Origin: Lachnospiraceae bacterium
Lineage (GTDB): Bacteria; Bacillota; Clostridia; Lachnospirales; Lachnospiraceae
Length of the DNA: 43,669 nt
Direction of reading: 5' to 3'
NCBI GenBank assembly: GCA_021199235.1
Contig: JAJQIL010000061.1
Location: 1-43,669 of the forward strand
Of the stretch, positions 32,888 to 40,966 are shown piece by piece; within the stretch, counting starts at the first letter, position 1; each line of letters opens with the position of its first letter. The notes beneath the pieces were generated by a model. That model worked only from the letters and a program-made list of their open reading frames with translations, was not told where the DNA came from and did no database searches. Position numbers and translations under genes: made by a program.

Positions 32888-33844
32888 ATGTTAAACATTA
32901 TTGAAGGTAAGACGAATCCCCCGTTAAAGGCGGTCATCTACGGACCGGAGGGGATTGGCAAAAGCACACTCGCTTCCCATGCACCCGGTGCATTGTTCAT
33001 CGACACCGAGGGAGGCACAGCACACATGGATGTGCGCCGTATCCAGAGACCCTCTTCATGGGAGGAGCTGATTAGCACCATCGAGGAAGTGTCAAAGACG
33101 CCTGGGATATGTCAGACACTGATAGTAGATACAGCAGACTGGGCGGAGATGCAGTGTATCAGGGATATCTGTGCCAAGTACAAGGTCAGCGGTCTGGAGA
33201 GCTTCGGCTACGGGAAGGGCTACACCTACGTTGGTGAGGAGATGGCACGTCTCTTAGCCTCATGTGACAAGGTGGTTGCCGCCGGTATGAACGTGGTCAT
33301 CATCGCCCATGCGAAGATGCGCAAGCAGGAGCTGCCCGATGAACAGGGTGCTTTCGACCGCTGGGAGATGAAGCTCTCAAAGCAGGCTGCTCCGCTGATG
33401 AAGGAATGGCCGGATCTGCTGCTGTTTTTAAATTACAAGACACTAGTGGTTACATCAGAGAACAGCACCAAGAAGGCGACCGGCGGCAAGCGCGTGATGT
33501 ACACGAGCCACAGCCCCGTATGGGACGCAAAGAACCGCTTCGGTCTGCCGGAGGAGATGGATATGGATTTCTCCGGCATCGCAAAGCTGTTTAAGGACAG
33601 TGCCGCACCCGCTGCTCCGGCAGAAAAGCCCATCGATACGCTCCGTGCCATGATGGAAAAGGCAGGTGTGACGCCTGCAGATATCCAGAAGGTGGTTTCC
33701 GACAAGGGTCACTACGCTGCGGATGTTCCGATGGAAAGCTACAGCGACAAGTTTATCTCCGGCTGGCTCATCAAGTACTGGCCGCAGGTTTTAAAGCTTA
33801 TCAACAACTCAAATCAGATGAAGGAGGACTTCGAAAATGAATGA
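32888..33844 (+). CDS. AAA-24 phage nucleotide-binding protein (Sak4-like)
   Basis: 318 residues. Walker A GPEGIGKS is at 19-26 and the Walker B-like TLIVDTADW lies near 78-86. Later HAKMRK and the RecA-like core follow. This is the AAA_24/Sak4-like family of single-strand annealing or RecA-related ATPases in phage replication modules. The C-terminal 60 residues are separate and helical. It is preceded by GGAGG and overlaps the DUF669 gene by 8 bases. Together with the next gene it matches the common ATPase plus single-strand-binding pair of phage recombination modules. The recombination role is inferred from family. Confidence 0.8.
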   Translation: MLNIIEGKTNPPLKAVIYGPEGIGKSTLASHAPGALFIDTEGGTAHMDVRRIQRPSSWEELISTIEEVSKTPGICQTLIVDTADWAEMQCIRDICAKYKVSGLESFGYGKGYTYVGEEMARLLASCDKVVAAGMNVVIIAHAKMRKQELPDEQGAFDRWEMKLSKQAAPLMKEWPDLLLFLNYKTLVVTSENSTKKATGGKRVMYTSHSPVWDAKNRFGLPEEMDMDFSGIAKLFKDSAAPAAPAEKPIDTLRAMMEKAGVTPADIQKVVSDKGHYAADVPMESYSDKFISGWLIKYWPQVLKLINNSNQMKEDFENE

Positions 33845-34337
33845 GAACTACAAGAACCCCCAGGACGGATGCATGGACTGGGATGATGCCATTGAGAACG
33901 ACGGTCAGGAGTTTATCATCCTGCCGGAGGGCGATTACAACTTTACGGTCACGGACTTCGAGCGCGGGCGCTTTCCTGGTGGACCAAAGGTACCGGCCTG
34001 CAACAAGGCTACGCTGACACTTCAGGTAAAGACTAAGGACGGCATCGCGATGGTCCGCACCGACCTGCTTTTATACCGTTCACTGGAGTGGCGCATCTCC
34101 GCATTCTTCCGCTGCATTGGTCAGAAGAAGCACGGCGAGAGGCTCGTGATGAACTGGAACAAAGTGGTCGGCTCCAAGGGAAGGGCTCACTTTAAGCCCC
34201 GCAAGTACACCAAGGACGGCGAGGAGCGTCAGGCAAATGATGTGGACCGCTTCTATGACTATGACGAGAAGAATTTTCCTGCCGAAGACGATTGGATGAC
34301 GGTTCCGGACGGCGCGGAAGACCTGCCATTTGAATAA
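33837..34337 (+). CDS. DUF669 phage single-strand-binding-like protein
   Basis: 166 residues with the DUF669 pattern: an N-terminal LPEGDYNFTVTDFERGRFPGG and a beta-rich centre (KATLTLQVKTKDG). A polar, acidic tail ends in EDLPFE, a pattern typical of single-strand-binding proteins that recruit partners by their tip. It follows the AAA ATPase with an 8-base overlap and precedes the DEAD helicase by 11 bases. It probably coats single-stranded phage DNA during replication or annealing. Confidence 0.78.
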   Translation: MNENYKNPQDGCMDWDDAIENDGQEFIILPEGDYNFTVTDFERGRFPGGPKVPACNKATLTLQVKTKDGIAMVRTDLLLYRSLEWRISAFFRCIGQKKHGERLVMNWNKVVGSKGRAHFKPRKYTKDGEERQANDVDRFYDYDEKNFPAEDDWMTVPDGAEDLPFE

Positions 34338-34348
34338 GGAGGTGCTTC

Positions 34349-35947
34349 ATGTTTCAGCTTAGACCCTATCAGGCTGAGGCGAAGCAGGCCGTCCTTAATG
34401 CGTGGGATGAGGGGTACCGGAAGACACTTCTGGTACTCCCAACCGGCACCGGCAAGACCGTGGTCTTCGCATCAGTCACAGAAAATCAGGTAGAAAAAGG
34501 CCACAGGGTGTTAATCATGGCACACCGTGGCGAGCTGCTCACTCAGGCAGCAGACAAATTAAAGACGGCTTCCGGGCTGGATTCGGTTTTGGAAAAGGCA
34601 GAATCCTCATGCCTTGGCAGCTTTATCCCGGTGACGGTCGGCTCTGTGCAGTCGCTTGCGCAGGAAAAGAGACTCGCCCGGTTCCCTGAAGATTATTTTC
34701 AGGACATCATCGTGGACGAGGCTCACCACTGCCTCTCGGAAAGCTATAAGCGTGTACTGGAGCATTTCCCGGATGCAAATGTCCTCGGTGTTACAGCCAC
34801 TCCCGACCGTGGGGATATGAAAAACTTAGGAGAATATTTCGACTCCAAGGCCTATGAGTACAGCATGACAAAAGCCATCCAGGACGGTTATCTGGTTCCC
34901 GTAAAAGCCCAGATGATACCGCTGGAGTTAGATATCCATGATGTCGGTTTATCAAGCGGTGATTTCTCCGCTGGTGATGTGGGCTGTGCCTTAGAGCCAT
35001 ATTTGGAACAGATTGCAATCGAGATGACTCATTACTGCAAAGGGCGAAAGACCGTAGTGTTTCTGCCCCTCATCGCCACATCACAGAAATTCTGTCAGAT
35101 GTTAAATAACGTCGGCCTGTCCGCTGCAGAGGTAAATGGAAACAGCGACGACCGCGAGCAGGTGCTCAGTGATTTTGAAAATGGCCACTACGACGTTTTG
35201 TGTAATTCCATGCTCTTAACCGAAGGCTGGGACTGCCCAAGCGTTGACTGTATCGTTATCCTTCGTCCCACCAAAATCAGGAGCCTTTATCAGCAGATGG
35301 TCGGGCGCGGAATGCGCCTCTCTCCCGGAAAGGAAAACCTCCTGCTCTTAGATTTTCTGTGGATGACCACAAGACATGATTTGTGCAGACCGTCCGCGCT
35401 CATCAGTAAGGACGAGAAAATCGCGGCAATGATTGATGAACAGATGCAGGCAAATGAGGATGGTGTGGATTTAATCGAGGCCGAGGAACAGGCGGAACGT
35501 GATGTGCTTGCCGCTCGTGAAGCGGCGCTTGCCAGACAGCTTGCTGAGATGCGGGGAAAGAAACGAAAGCTCGTTGACCCAATCCAGTATGCCCTTTCCA
35601 TCGCTGCGGAGGATTTGACCAACTACGTGCCGACCTTTGCGTGGGAAATGGCTCCGCCGTCTGAGAAGCAGCTGCAGTTTTTGGAACGGCGCGGCATCTT
35701 CCCGGAGACCATAGAGAATGCCGGTTTTGCCTCCATGCTCATTGACCGTTTAAAGCGCAGACAGGACGAAGGACTCGCCACACCAAAGCAGATACGCTGT
35801 CTGGAGCGCTATGGCTTCAGACATGTAGGAACATGGCTCTTTGAGGATGCCAATGCGCTGATTTCAAGACTGGCGAACAATCACTGGCGTGTACCCTATG
35901 ACATCAACCCCACTTATTACAGACCAATGGAGAGCCTGCCCATGTAA
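34349..35947 (+). CDS. DEAD/DEAH phage replication helicase
   Basis: 532 residues. Walker A PTGTGKT is at 31-37, with DEAHH and GVTATPDRGD in the first lobe, and a second lobe with LTEGWDCPSVDC and QMVGRGMRLSPG. This is the superfamily 2 helicase often called phage-associated DEAD helicase. About 150 C-terminal residues include a coiled acidic stretch and a repeat-like segment (LQFLERRGIFPE / IRCLERYGFRHVG). Ribosome site AGGAGGTG. It lies between the SSB-like and primase genes, so a role in origin opening or fork movement is likely. Confidence 0.87.
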   Translation: MFQLRPYQAEAKQAVLNAWDEGYRKTLLVLPTGTGKTVVFASVTENQVEKGHRVLIMAHRGELLTQAADKLKTASGLDSVLEKAESSCLGSFIPVTVGSVQSLAQEKRLARFPEDYFQDIIVDEAHHCLSESYKRVLEHFPDANVLGVTATPDRGDMKNLGEYFDSKAYEYSMTKAIQDGYLVPVKAQMIPLELDIHDVGLSSGDFSAGDVGCALEPYLEQIAIEMTHYCKGRKTVVFLPLIATSQKFCQMLNNVGLSAAEVNGNSDDREQVLSDFENGHYDVLCNSMLLTEGWDCPSVDCIVILRPTKIRSLYQQMVGRGMRLSPGKENLLLLDFLWMTTRHDLCRPSALISKDEKIAAMIDEQMQANEDGVDLIEAEEQAERDVLAAREAALARQLAEMRGKKRKLVDPIQYALSIAAEDLTNYVPTFAWEMAPPSEKQLQFLERRGIFPETIENAGFASMLIDRLKRRQDEGLATPKQIRCLERYGFRHVGTWLFEDANALISRLANNHWRVPYDINPTYYRPMESLPM

Positions 35948-36039
35948 AATCGCCTTCGGCGCTTGTCACAAGTTTTGTCGGAGACAAAACTTATGACCTA
36001 CGAATGGGCAGGCCTACGTCCTGAGCTAAAGCTCAGGAC
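35934..36039 (+). other. Multi-branched stem-loop element between helicase and primase
   Basis: Four stems can form at once. GCCTGCCCAT (35934-35943) pairs with ATGGGCAGGC (36004-36013) and encloses CGCC-TTC-GGCG (35951-35961) and a long hairpin whose core is AAGTTTTGTC (35970-35979) with GACAAAACTT (35983-35992), extended by GTCA/TGAC. A fourth hairpin, GTCCTGAGCT with AGCTCAGGAC (36018-36039), stops 3 bases before the AGGAGG of the primase gene. The first arm lies in the end of the helicase gene. It may be an mRNA control element or the phage origin. Confidence 0.55.
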
Positions 36040-36053
36040 AATAGGAGGAATTT

Positions 36054-38042
36054 ATGGATAACAACATTTTATCGGCCTTAAAGGCCATTGATGTAGCATC
36101 TCTTTCACGTGCCGACTGGATAGCAGTCGGCATGGCCTTAAAAGAGGAGGGCTACCCCTGCTCCATCTGGGATGACTGGAGCCGTAACGATAAACGTTAC
36201 CATCCCGGCGAATGCGAGAAGAAATGGAACAGCTTTCACGGCAGCGGCGCACCGGTCAAGGGCGGCACCATCGTGCAGATGGCAAAGGAACGTGGCTGGA
36301 CACTCTTTGGCGAGGACGGCTGCATGGGCTGGGACGACACCATTGAGTATGACGGGGATGATGGTTTCACTGGTTTTGCCCCACCGGACGCATGGAATCC
36401 TGCTGCCGACCTGATTACTTATCTGGAAACACTCTTTGACGCAGACGATAAGGTCGGCTATGTCACCGGCGACGTGTGGCAGGACGGCGATGGGAAATGG
36501 CTGCCCAGCAAGGGTGTGTATGACAGGACTGCTGGAGAGCTTATCGCGTCACTTAAGAAACACCCGGATGATGTCGGCGCGACTGTTGGCGACTGGAAGG
36601 CACAGGCTGGTGCCTGGATTCGTGTAAATCCGTTAGATGGCGAAGGCGTCAAAAACGACAATGTAACCAAATTTAAATTTGCCCTTGTTGAGTCGGACAC
36701 ACTTCCCATCGCGGAGCAGGATATCCTGTTTCGCAAATTAGAGCTCCCTATCGCTGCGCTGGTCCATTCCGGAGGCAAGTCCCTTCACGCCATCGTTCAT
36801 ATCGATGCGGAGGACTATTCAGAATACAGAAAGCGTGTGGAATTTCTCTATGATTTTCTGGAGAAAAACGGTGTGACCATCGACAAGCAGAACCGTAACC
36901 CGTCAAGGCTTTCCAGAATGCCCGGTGTTACCAGAAACGGGAACCGGCAGTACCTCGTGGCAACTAATATCGGGAGGAAGTCGTGGGTGGACTGGATGGA
37001 CTTTGCGGAAGGGGTGTCGGATGAATTACCTAGCATGGTATCGCTTAATGATTATAAGGACAACCCGCCGGAGTTGCCGGAAGAACTGATACAGGGCATC
37101 CTGCGGCGCGGACATAAAATGCTGGTTTCCGGTTCGTCAAAAGCAGGAAAAAGCTTCCTTCTGATGGAGCTTGCCATCGCTATTGCGGAGGGCAGGACGT
37201 GGCTTGGATTTCCCTGTAGGAAAGGGCGTGTGCTATATGTGAACTTAGAGATTGACCCGGCCAGCGCCATCTGCCGGTTCTTTAAGATATACAAGGCTCT
37301 TGGGCTGGAAATGAAGCACACCGAAGATATCGTCATCTGGAACCTGCGAGGCCATGCGGTTCCCTTAGATGAACTGGTGCCAAAGCTCATCCGCCGTGTG
37401 CGCGACCAGCACTTCGATGCTATCGTCATTGACCCGATTTACAAAGTCATAACCGGCGATGAAAACAACGCTTCGGAGATGGGTGCCTTCTGTAACCAGT
37501 TTGACAAAATCTGTACCGAGACCGGCTGCTCGACCATCTACTGCCATCATCACTCTAAAGGTGCGCAGGGCGCAAAAAAGGCTATGGACAGAGCCTCCGG
37601 CAGTGGTGTATTTGCCAGAGACCCGGACGCGCAGCTGGACATGATCCAGCTGGAGCTTACAGATGATTTGAAAAACAACGTCCGTGATGGACATGCGACT
37701 GCTTGGCGGCTGGAGTCGTCCCTGCGCGAATTTGAAAACATCGAGCCGGTCAATTTCTGGTTTGAGTATCCCATACATCGGCTGGATATATCCGGTGAAC
37801 TGGATGGGTGCGGCGCGGAAGGCAGTTGGCAGGCCAATCTTTCCAAGAGCAGCAAGCGGACGAGCCCAGAGGATAGAAAGAAGTCGCTGGACAGCGCTTA
37901 TGACATCTGTGTGGACAACGGTATGGCCAACATTGCTGACATGGCAGAGTATATCGGACTTTCCGAGAAATCCATCCGTCGTTATCTGAAGGAATATGAA
38001 GCAGATTACATCTGTAAAGGCGGCGTGGCAATCCGCAGATAA
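36054..38042 (+). CDS. Phage primase / RepA-like helicase fusion
   Basis: 662 residues. The N-terminus (about 20-85) resembles the PriCT-2 domain (ADWIAVGMALKEEG...ECEKKWNSF). Next comes a primase-polymerase-like part with HSGGKSLHAIVHID (238-251) and RNPSRLSRMPG (281-291). A RepA-like hexameric helicase domain follows, with Walker A GSSKAGKS at 360-367 and IVIDPIYKV as Walker B. The C-terminus has a helix-turn-helix (IADMAEYIGLSEKSIRRYL). The order suggests a protein that primes, unwinds and binds origin DNA. It starts after a strongly structured 100-base leader with AGGAGG. Confidence 0.83.
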   Translation: MDNNILSALKAIDVASLSRADWIAVGMALKEEGYPCSIWDDWSRNDKRYHPGECEKKWNSFHGSGAPVKGGTIVQMAKERGWTLFGEDGCMGWDDTIEYDGDDGFTGFAPPDAWNPAADLITYLETLFDADDKVGYVTGDVWQDGDGKWLPSKGVYDRTAGELIASLKKHPDDVGATVGDWKAQAGAWIRVNPLDGEGVKNDNVTKFKFALVESDTLPIAEQDILFRKLELPIAALVHSGGKSLHAIVHIDAEDYSEYRKRVEFLYDFLEKNGVTIDKQNRNPSRLSRMPGVTRNGNRQYLVATNIGRKSWVDWMDFAEGVSDELPSMVSLNDYKDNPPELPEELIQGILRRGHKMLVSGSSKAGKSFLLMELAIAIAEGRTWLGFPCRKGRVLYVNLEIDPASAICRFFKIYKALGLEMKHTEDIVIWNLRGHAVPLDELVPKLIRRVRDQHFDAIVIDPIYKVITGDENNASEMGAFCNQFDKICTETGCSTIYCHHHSKGAQGAKKAMDRASGSGVFARDPDAQLDMIQLELTDDLKNNVRDGHATAWRLESSLREFENIEPVNFWFEYPIHRLDISGELDGCGAEGSWQANLSKSSKRTSPEDRKKSLDSAYDICVDNGMANIADMAEYIGLSEKSIRRYLKEYEADYICKGGVAIRR

Positions 38043-38049
38043 ATGGACA

Positions 38050-38202
38050 GACATAGGGGAAATTACCTATGTCACGACAGGGACAGACAAAGCAGAAATC
38101 TCCCTATGTCTAAAGGCGGTCAAAGGCCTTATATATAGAGACTGTCCGTCTCCGCTGTCGCGGGCTGGTACAAGGGCTTGCAAGCCTGCCCTTGTGCCCA
38201 GC
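38050..38202 (+). other. Stem-loops in the primase-RusA gap
   Basis: The 220-base gap after the primase gene contains GACATAGG (38050-38057), which can pair with CCTATGTC (38066-38073) or with CCCTATGTC (38102-38110); these exclude each other. A longer hairpin follows: GCTGG plus ACAAGGGC (38164-38177) with GCCCTTGT plus CCAGC (38188-38202). No U-run follows either. The region is otherwise gene-free; a 72-residue frame across it lacks a ribosome site. Confidence 0.45.
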
Positions 38203-38262
38203 ACCGAACAGTGACCCTGCCTTTGTCTGAAATGAAAAATTAAAAAGTACGAGGTAGAGACA

Positions 38263-38673
38263 ATGAACTTTTTTATAGCAATGAACCCGCCGACCGTAAC
38301 CGCTCAGATGAAGCAGGTGCGTGTTGTGAAGGGGAAACCAATATTTTATGACCCGCCAAAGGTAAAGGAGGCCAGACAGACACTGTCAGGATATCTTTCC
38401 CTACATAAGCCGGACAAGCCGATGGAGGGAGCCGTCTCACTTTCCGTGCTGTGGCTCTTTCCTAAAGGGAAAAGCCATAAGAACGGCGAATGGCGGACGA
38501 CGAAGCCTGATACCGACAATCTCGAAAAGCTCTTAAAGGACTGCATGACTGCGGTGGGCTTCTGGAAGGACGACGCACAGGTTGTCAGGGAGTCGGTCGA
38601 AAAACGCTGGTCGGATGAGCCATGCGGCATTTATATCGAAATTGAAGAATTGGAGGACAAAACTCATGTATAG
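38263..38673 (+). CDS. RusA-family Holliday-junction resolvase
   Basis: 136 residues. The catalytic segment KPDTDNLEKLLKDCMTAVGFWKDDAQV (about 85-111) is the RusA signature, with the acidic residues that hold magnesium. Proteins of this family cut four-way junctions to separate replicated or recombined phage DNA. It overlaps the next gene by 8 bases. GAGGT lies before the start. The position after primase and before packaging genes is usual for phage RusA. Confidence 0.88.
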   Translation: MNFFIAMNPPTVTAQMKQVRVVKGKPIFYDPPKVKEARQTLSGYLSLHKPDKPMEGAVSLSVLWLFPKGKSHKNGEWRTTKPDTDNLEKLLKDCMTAVGFWKDDAQVVRESVEKRWSDEPCGIYIEIEELEDKTHV

Positions 38674-39103
38674 AAACAGTGAAGGTTATTATGACCCAAC
38701 CGCCGGAATGGCGATGAGTCAGGCAATGAAGGAATATCGCAGTGAGCGTAAGAAGGTCTGGAGCAGACAGTACGGGATGAAAAACAGGACAAAGATTTAT
38801 GTTGTTTCTCCCTATTCCGGAGACGTGACAAAAAACACGGCTGCCGCCATCCGCTATTGCCACTATGTCATAAATAAGGGAATGATGCCGGTCGCAAGCC
38901 ACCTTTTGTATCCGCAGGTGCTGGATGATGACATTCCGGAGGAGCGTGAGCTTGGATTGATGTTTGGATTATCACTTTTGGCTCTGTGTAATGAAGTATG
39001 GGTGTTTGGCTCGCGTATCTCCTCCGGCATGGAGAAGGAAATTGCAGAAGCAAACCGGCTGAACAAGCCTATCCGCTTCATCAGCGAGGAGGCGATGCGA
39101 TGA
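38666..39103 (+). CDS. DUF4406 protein, nucleoside-deoxyribosyltransferase-like
   Basis: 145 residues from the ATG at 38666, with GGAGG 10 bases before it and an 8-base overlap with rusA. After a 40-residue basic leader comes KIYVVSPYSGDVTKNTAAAIRYC, and later LLALCNEVWVFGSRISSGMEKEIAEANRLNKPIRFI. This is the DUF4406 fold, related to nucleoside 2-deoxyribosyltransferases. The serine and glutamate in the SSGMEKE segment match the family's active-site region. It may modify or recycle nucleotides for phage DNA, but no substrate is known. Confidence 0.8.
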   Translation: MYRNSEGYYDPTAGMAMSQAMKEYRSERKKVWSRQYGMKNRTKIYVVSPYSGDVTKNTAAAIRYCHYVINKGMMPVASHLLYPQVLDDDIPEERELGLMFGLSLLALCNEVWVFGSRISSGMEKEIAEANRLNKPIRFISEEAMR

Positions 39104-39321
39104 CTCCGGAACAGGCACTTGGCAACGCGATTATCATTCAGGCAGTCAAGGATTACCGCATGGCGCTAAGAACACTAAAGAAAAATCCGGACTGTATGTC
39201 GGCAAAGGATACCAGGCGAGAAATTGAGCAGTTCTTCCGCTCCCAGTGGTATATGATGCTGACCGATGTGGACGGCGAATTCTTAATCCAAAAACTGAAC
39301 GAGGAGGTGTCCAGCAAATGA
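39100..39321 (+). CDS. Small phage protein of unknown function
   Basis: 73 residues. Its ATG overlaps the stop of the preceding gene by four bases (ATGA) and its own stop overlaps the next start in the same way, so it is translationally coupled on both sides. The N-terminal two thirds are helical (AIIIQAVKDYRMALRTLKKNP...REIEQFFRSQWYMMLT) and the end is DVDGEFLIQKLNEE. Small proteins of this type commonly lie between DUF4406 and DUF1492 genes. No function can be assigned. Confidence 0.65.
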   Translation: MTPEQALGNAIIIQAVKDYRMALRTLKKNPDCMSAKDTRREIEQFFRSQWYMMLTDVDGEFLIQKLNEEVSSK

Positions 39322-39743
39322 CATCCAAGGAATATTTAAGACAGGCGCATAATCTTGACGCTCTCATCAATTCCCACCTAAAGGAAAAGTCGGAGCTGCA
39401 GCAGATGGCTTTCAGCATCAGTACCCCCAATTTGGGCGAACGGGTGCAGACCAGCAGAAACACGGACGCGCCATACACGAAGACGATTGAAAAAATCTCG
39501 CTTTTGGAGGACAGGATAACGAGGGAAATCGACCGGCTGGTGGATTTAAAGGCAGAGATGCTCTCGGCGATTGAGGATATGGAAAATGCGGATGAACGCC
39601 TGCTCTTAAAATACCGCTACTTCGACGACTGCTCCTTTGAGCAGATTTCGTCCATTCTTCATATATCATTAAGCACCGTTTACCGCCTCCACTCCGCCGC
39701 GCTGAAAAATTTTGTGGTTCCCATGAAAGTTGACAGTGTTTGA
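39318..39743 (+). CDS. DUF1492/ArpU-like late transcription regulator
   Basis: 141 residues from the ATG at 39318, with GAGGAGG 10 bases before it. A coiled-coil N-terminal half (DALINSHLKEKSEL...LLEDRITREIDRLVDLKAEM) leads into a sigma-like helix-turn-helix (LLKYRYFDDCSFEQISSILHISLSTVYRLHSAAL). DUF1492 and ArpU proteins are thought to switch on phage late genes. Directly after its stop codon lies a promoter-like region with TATAAT but no -35, and three 10-bp phased repeats, a plausible target. It is the last gene before the packaging region. Confidence 0.82.
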   Translation: MTSKEYLRQAHNLDALINSHLKEKSELQQMAFSISTPNLGERVQTSRNTDAPYTKTIEKISLLEDRITREIDRLVDLKAEMLSAIEDMENADERLLLKYRYFDDCSFEQISSILHISLSTVYRLHSAALKNFVVPMKVDSV

Positions 39744-39774
39744 CAGTGTTTGAGAAAAGATTTCGTTGTATAAT
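39730..39774 (+). promoter_or_regulatory. Activator-type late promoter with 10-bp phased repeats
   Basis: TTGACAGTGT at 39730-39739 is repeated exactly at 39740-39749, and TTGAGA begins a third copy at 39750. The 10-base period puts the copies on one face of the helix. They cover the -35 region of a perfect TATAAT at 39769-39774, where no -35 box exists at 16-18 bases. This is the picture of an activator-dependent promoter. Confidence 0.6.
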
Positions 39775-39804
39775 GATATCGTGAAAAACTGCACGATGGA
39801 CAAA

Positions 39805-39839
39805 AGCTCTTGCGGGAGAAATCCTGCGAGGGCTTTTTT
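39805..39839 (+). terminator. Intrinsic terminator after a very short transcript
   Basis: A 13-pair stem (39805-39817 with 39822-39834, three G-T pairs) has the loop GAAA and is followed by TTTTTT. It lies only about 60 bases after the expected start of transcription from the TATAAT at 39769. The promoter would therefore make either a 60-base RNA or a late transcript that must pass the terminator. Confidence 0.75.
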
Positions 39840-39915
39840 CGTGGCGTGAAACTCATCCTGTGACCTTTGCGGAGGCGCAGCCGTGACAGGCGGCTTATGT
39901 TTGGAGGTGGAGATT

Positions 39916-40305
39916 TTGCCAAGAAAACCGAAACACCCCTGCTCCCATCCCGGTTGTCCGGAGCTTGTGGAGTATGGCGAACGCTTCTGTGAGAAGCACC
40001 TGAAGGAAGAAAACAAACGCTACGAGAAGTACGACCGGGACCCGGCTGTACGCCGTAGATATGGACGTGCCTGGAAACGTATCCGTGACAGCTATGCTGC
40101 TGCACACCCTTTGTGTGAGCTCTGCCTCGAGAAGGGTATCTATACAAAGACCGAGGAGATACACCACAAGCTGCCGCTCTCTGAGGGAGGAACGCATGAC
40201 CGCTCCAACCTCATTGCTCTGTGCAAGCCGTGCCATGCGCGGATACACGCAGAGCGTGGCGACAGGTGGCACAACCGTTCGAGAGGTCCGAATGGTGAGG
40301 CCTAG
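39916..40305 (+). CDS. HNH endonuclease of the packaging module
   Basis: 129 residues. The start is best placed at a TTG at 39916, with GGAGG 8 bases before it; a GTG at 39883 has no site and would lie in the HNH leader. Zinc cysteines (CSHPGC, CELC, CKPC) frame the HNH motif EIHHKLPLSEGGTHDRSNLIALC. HNH proteins encoded next to the small terminase assist specific cleavage of the packaging site in many cos-type phages. The gene is followed by a 110-base gap and the small terminase gene, which supports this. Confidence 0.85.
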   Translation: MPRKPKHPCSHPGCPELVEYGERFCEKHLKEENKRYEKYDRDPAVRRRYGRAWKRIRDSYAAAHPLCELCLEKGIYTKTEEIHHKLPLSEGGTHDRSNLIALCKPCHARIHAERGDRWHNRSRGPNGEA

Positions 40306-40418
40306 GGGCGGGTTAAATCTCTGTTCGGCTTCTCCCAGGGAACGGTGCGGGGGTCACGCGCGCAAAATCGCAAAAGTTTTTAGGGGAATAGCCCCTTTGG
40401 AGAGGAGGTGCTTTGAAA
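40306..40418 (+). other. Candidate cos/packaging site
   Basis: The gap between HNH and small terminase genes. It contains a G-rich run ending in GGGGGTCACGCGCGC (about 40351-40365), then an A-rich stretch, and AGGGG-AATAG-CCCCT (40382-40396) just before the AGGAGG of the terminase gene. In HNH-type phages cos lies here. The exact cut cannot be read by eye. Confidence 0.35.
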
Positions 40419-40964
40419 ATGGGTACAAGAGGACCAAAACCCGGTACCGGCGGCAGGCCGAAAAAGGCCATCGCAGATAAGATTGCTGACGGAAACACGG
40501 GACACAGACCGCTGACGGTTATCGACTTCGGTGACAGCGCGGCTGATTTGGAAGGTCAGGCAATGCCAAAGCCTGCTGAGTTTCTGTCCGCTAAGCAAAA
40601 GGACGGCTCCACGCTCTGCGCGGCTGAGATATATGAGACCACATGGCAGTGGCTCTCGGAACGCGCCTGCGCTTCACTTGTCTCTCCTCAGCTAATTGAG
40701 CGCTTCGCTATGGCAAGCGCCAGATGGATTCAGTGCGAGACGATAACAAGCCAGCTGGGATTTCTGGCAAAGCACCCTACCACGGGTGCGGCAATCCAGT
40801 CTCCCTACGTGGCCATTGCGGACAAATACATGACGCAGGCAAATAAGCTGTGGTCAGAAATTTATCAGATTGTCCGTGAAAACTGCACGGGCGAATACAC
40901 GGGAGCAAGCCCACAGGACGATGTGATGGAACGCCTGCTCCGGGCAAGGAAAGGAATGAACTGA
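40419..40964 (+). CDS. Phage small terminase subunit (P27 family)
   Basis: 181 residues from the ATG at 40419, 8 bases after GAGGAGG; an in-frame TTG at 40413 is too close to that site. The N-terminus is basic and glycine-rich (GTRGPKPGTGGRPKKAIAD), typical of P27-like small terminases. A helical body follows (YETTWQWLSERACASLVSPQLIERFAMASARWIQCE). The subunit recognises the packaging site; the large subunit would lie to the right, outside the window. Followed within 2 bases by the MetK-like gene. Confidence 0.85.
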   Translation: MGTRGPKPGTGGRPKKAIADKIADGNTGHRPLTVIDFGDSAADLEGQAMPKPAEFLSAKQKDGSTLCAAEIYETTWQWLSERACASLVSPQLIERFAMASARWIQCETITSQLGFLAKHPTTGAAIQSPYVAIADKYMTQANKLWSEIYQIVRENCTGEYTGASPQDDVMERLLRARKGMN

Positions 40965-40966
40965 TT

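Noticed and set aside
37996-38214. 72-residue plus frame after the primase
   Set aside because: Starts inside the primase gene with no ribosome site; the part after the primase stop is stem-loop sequence.
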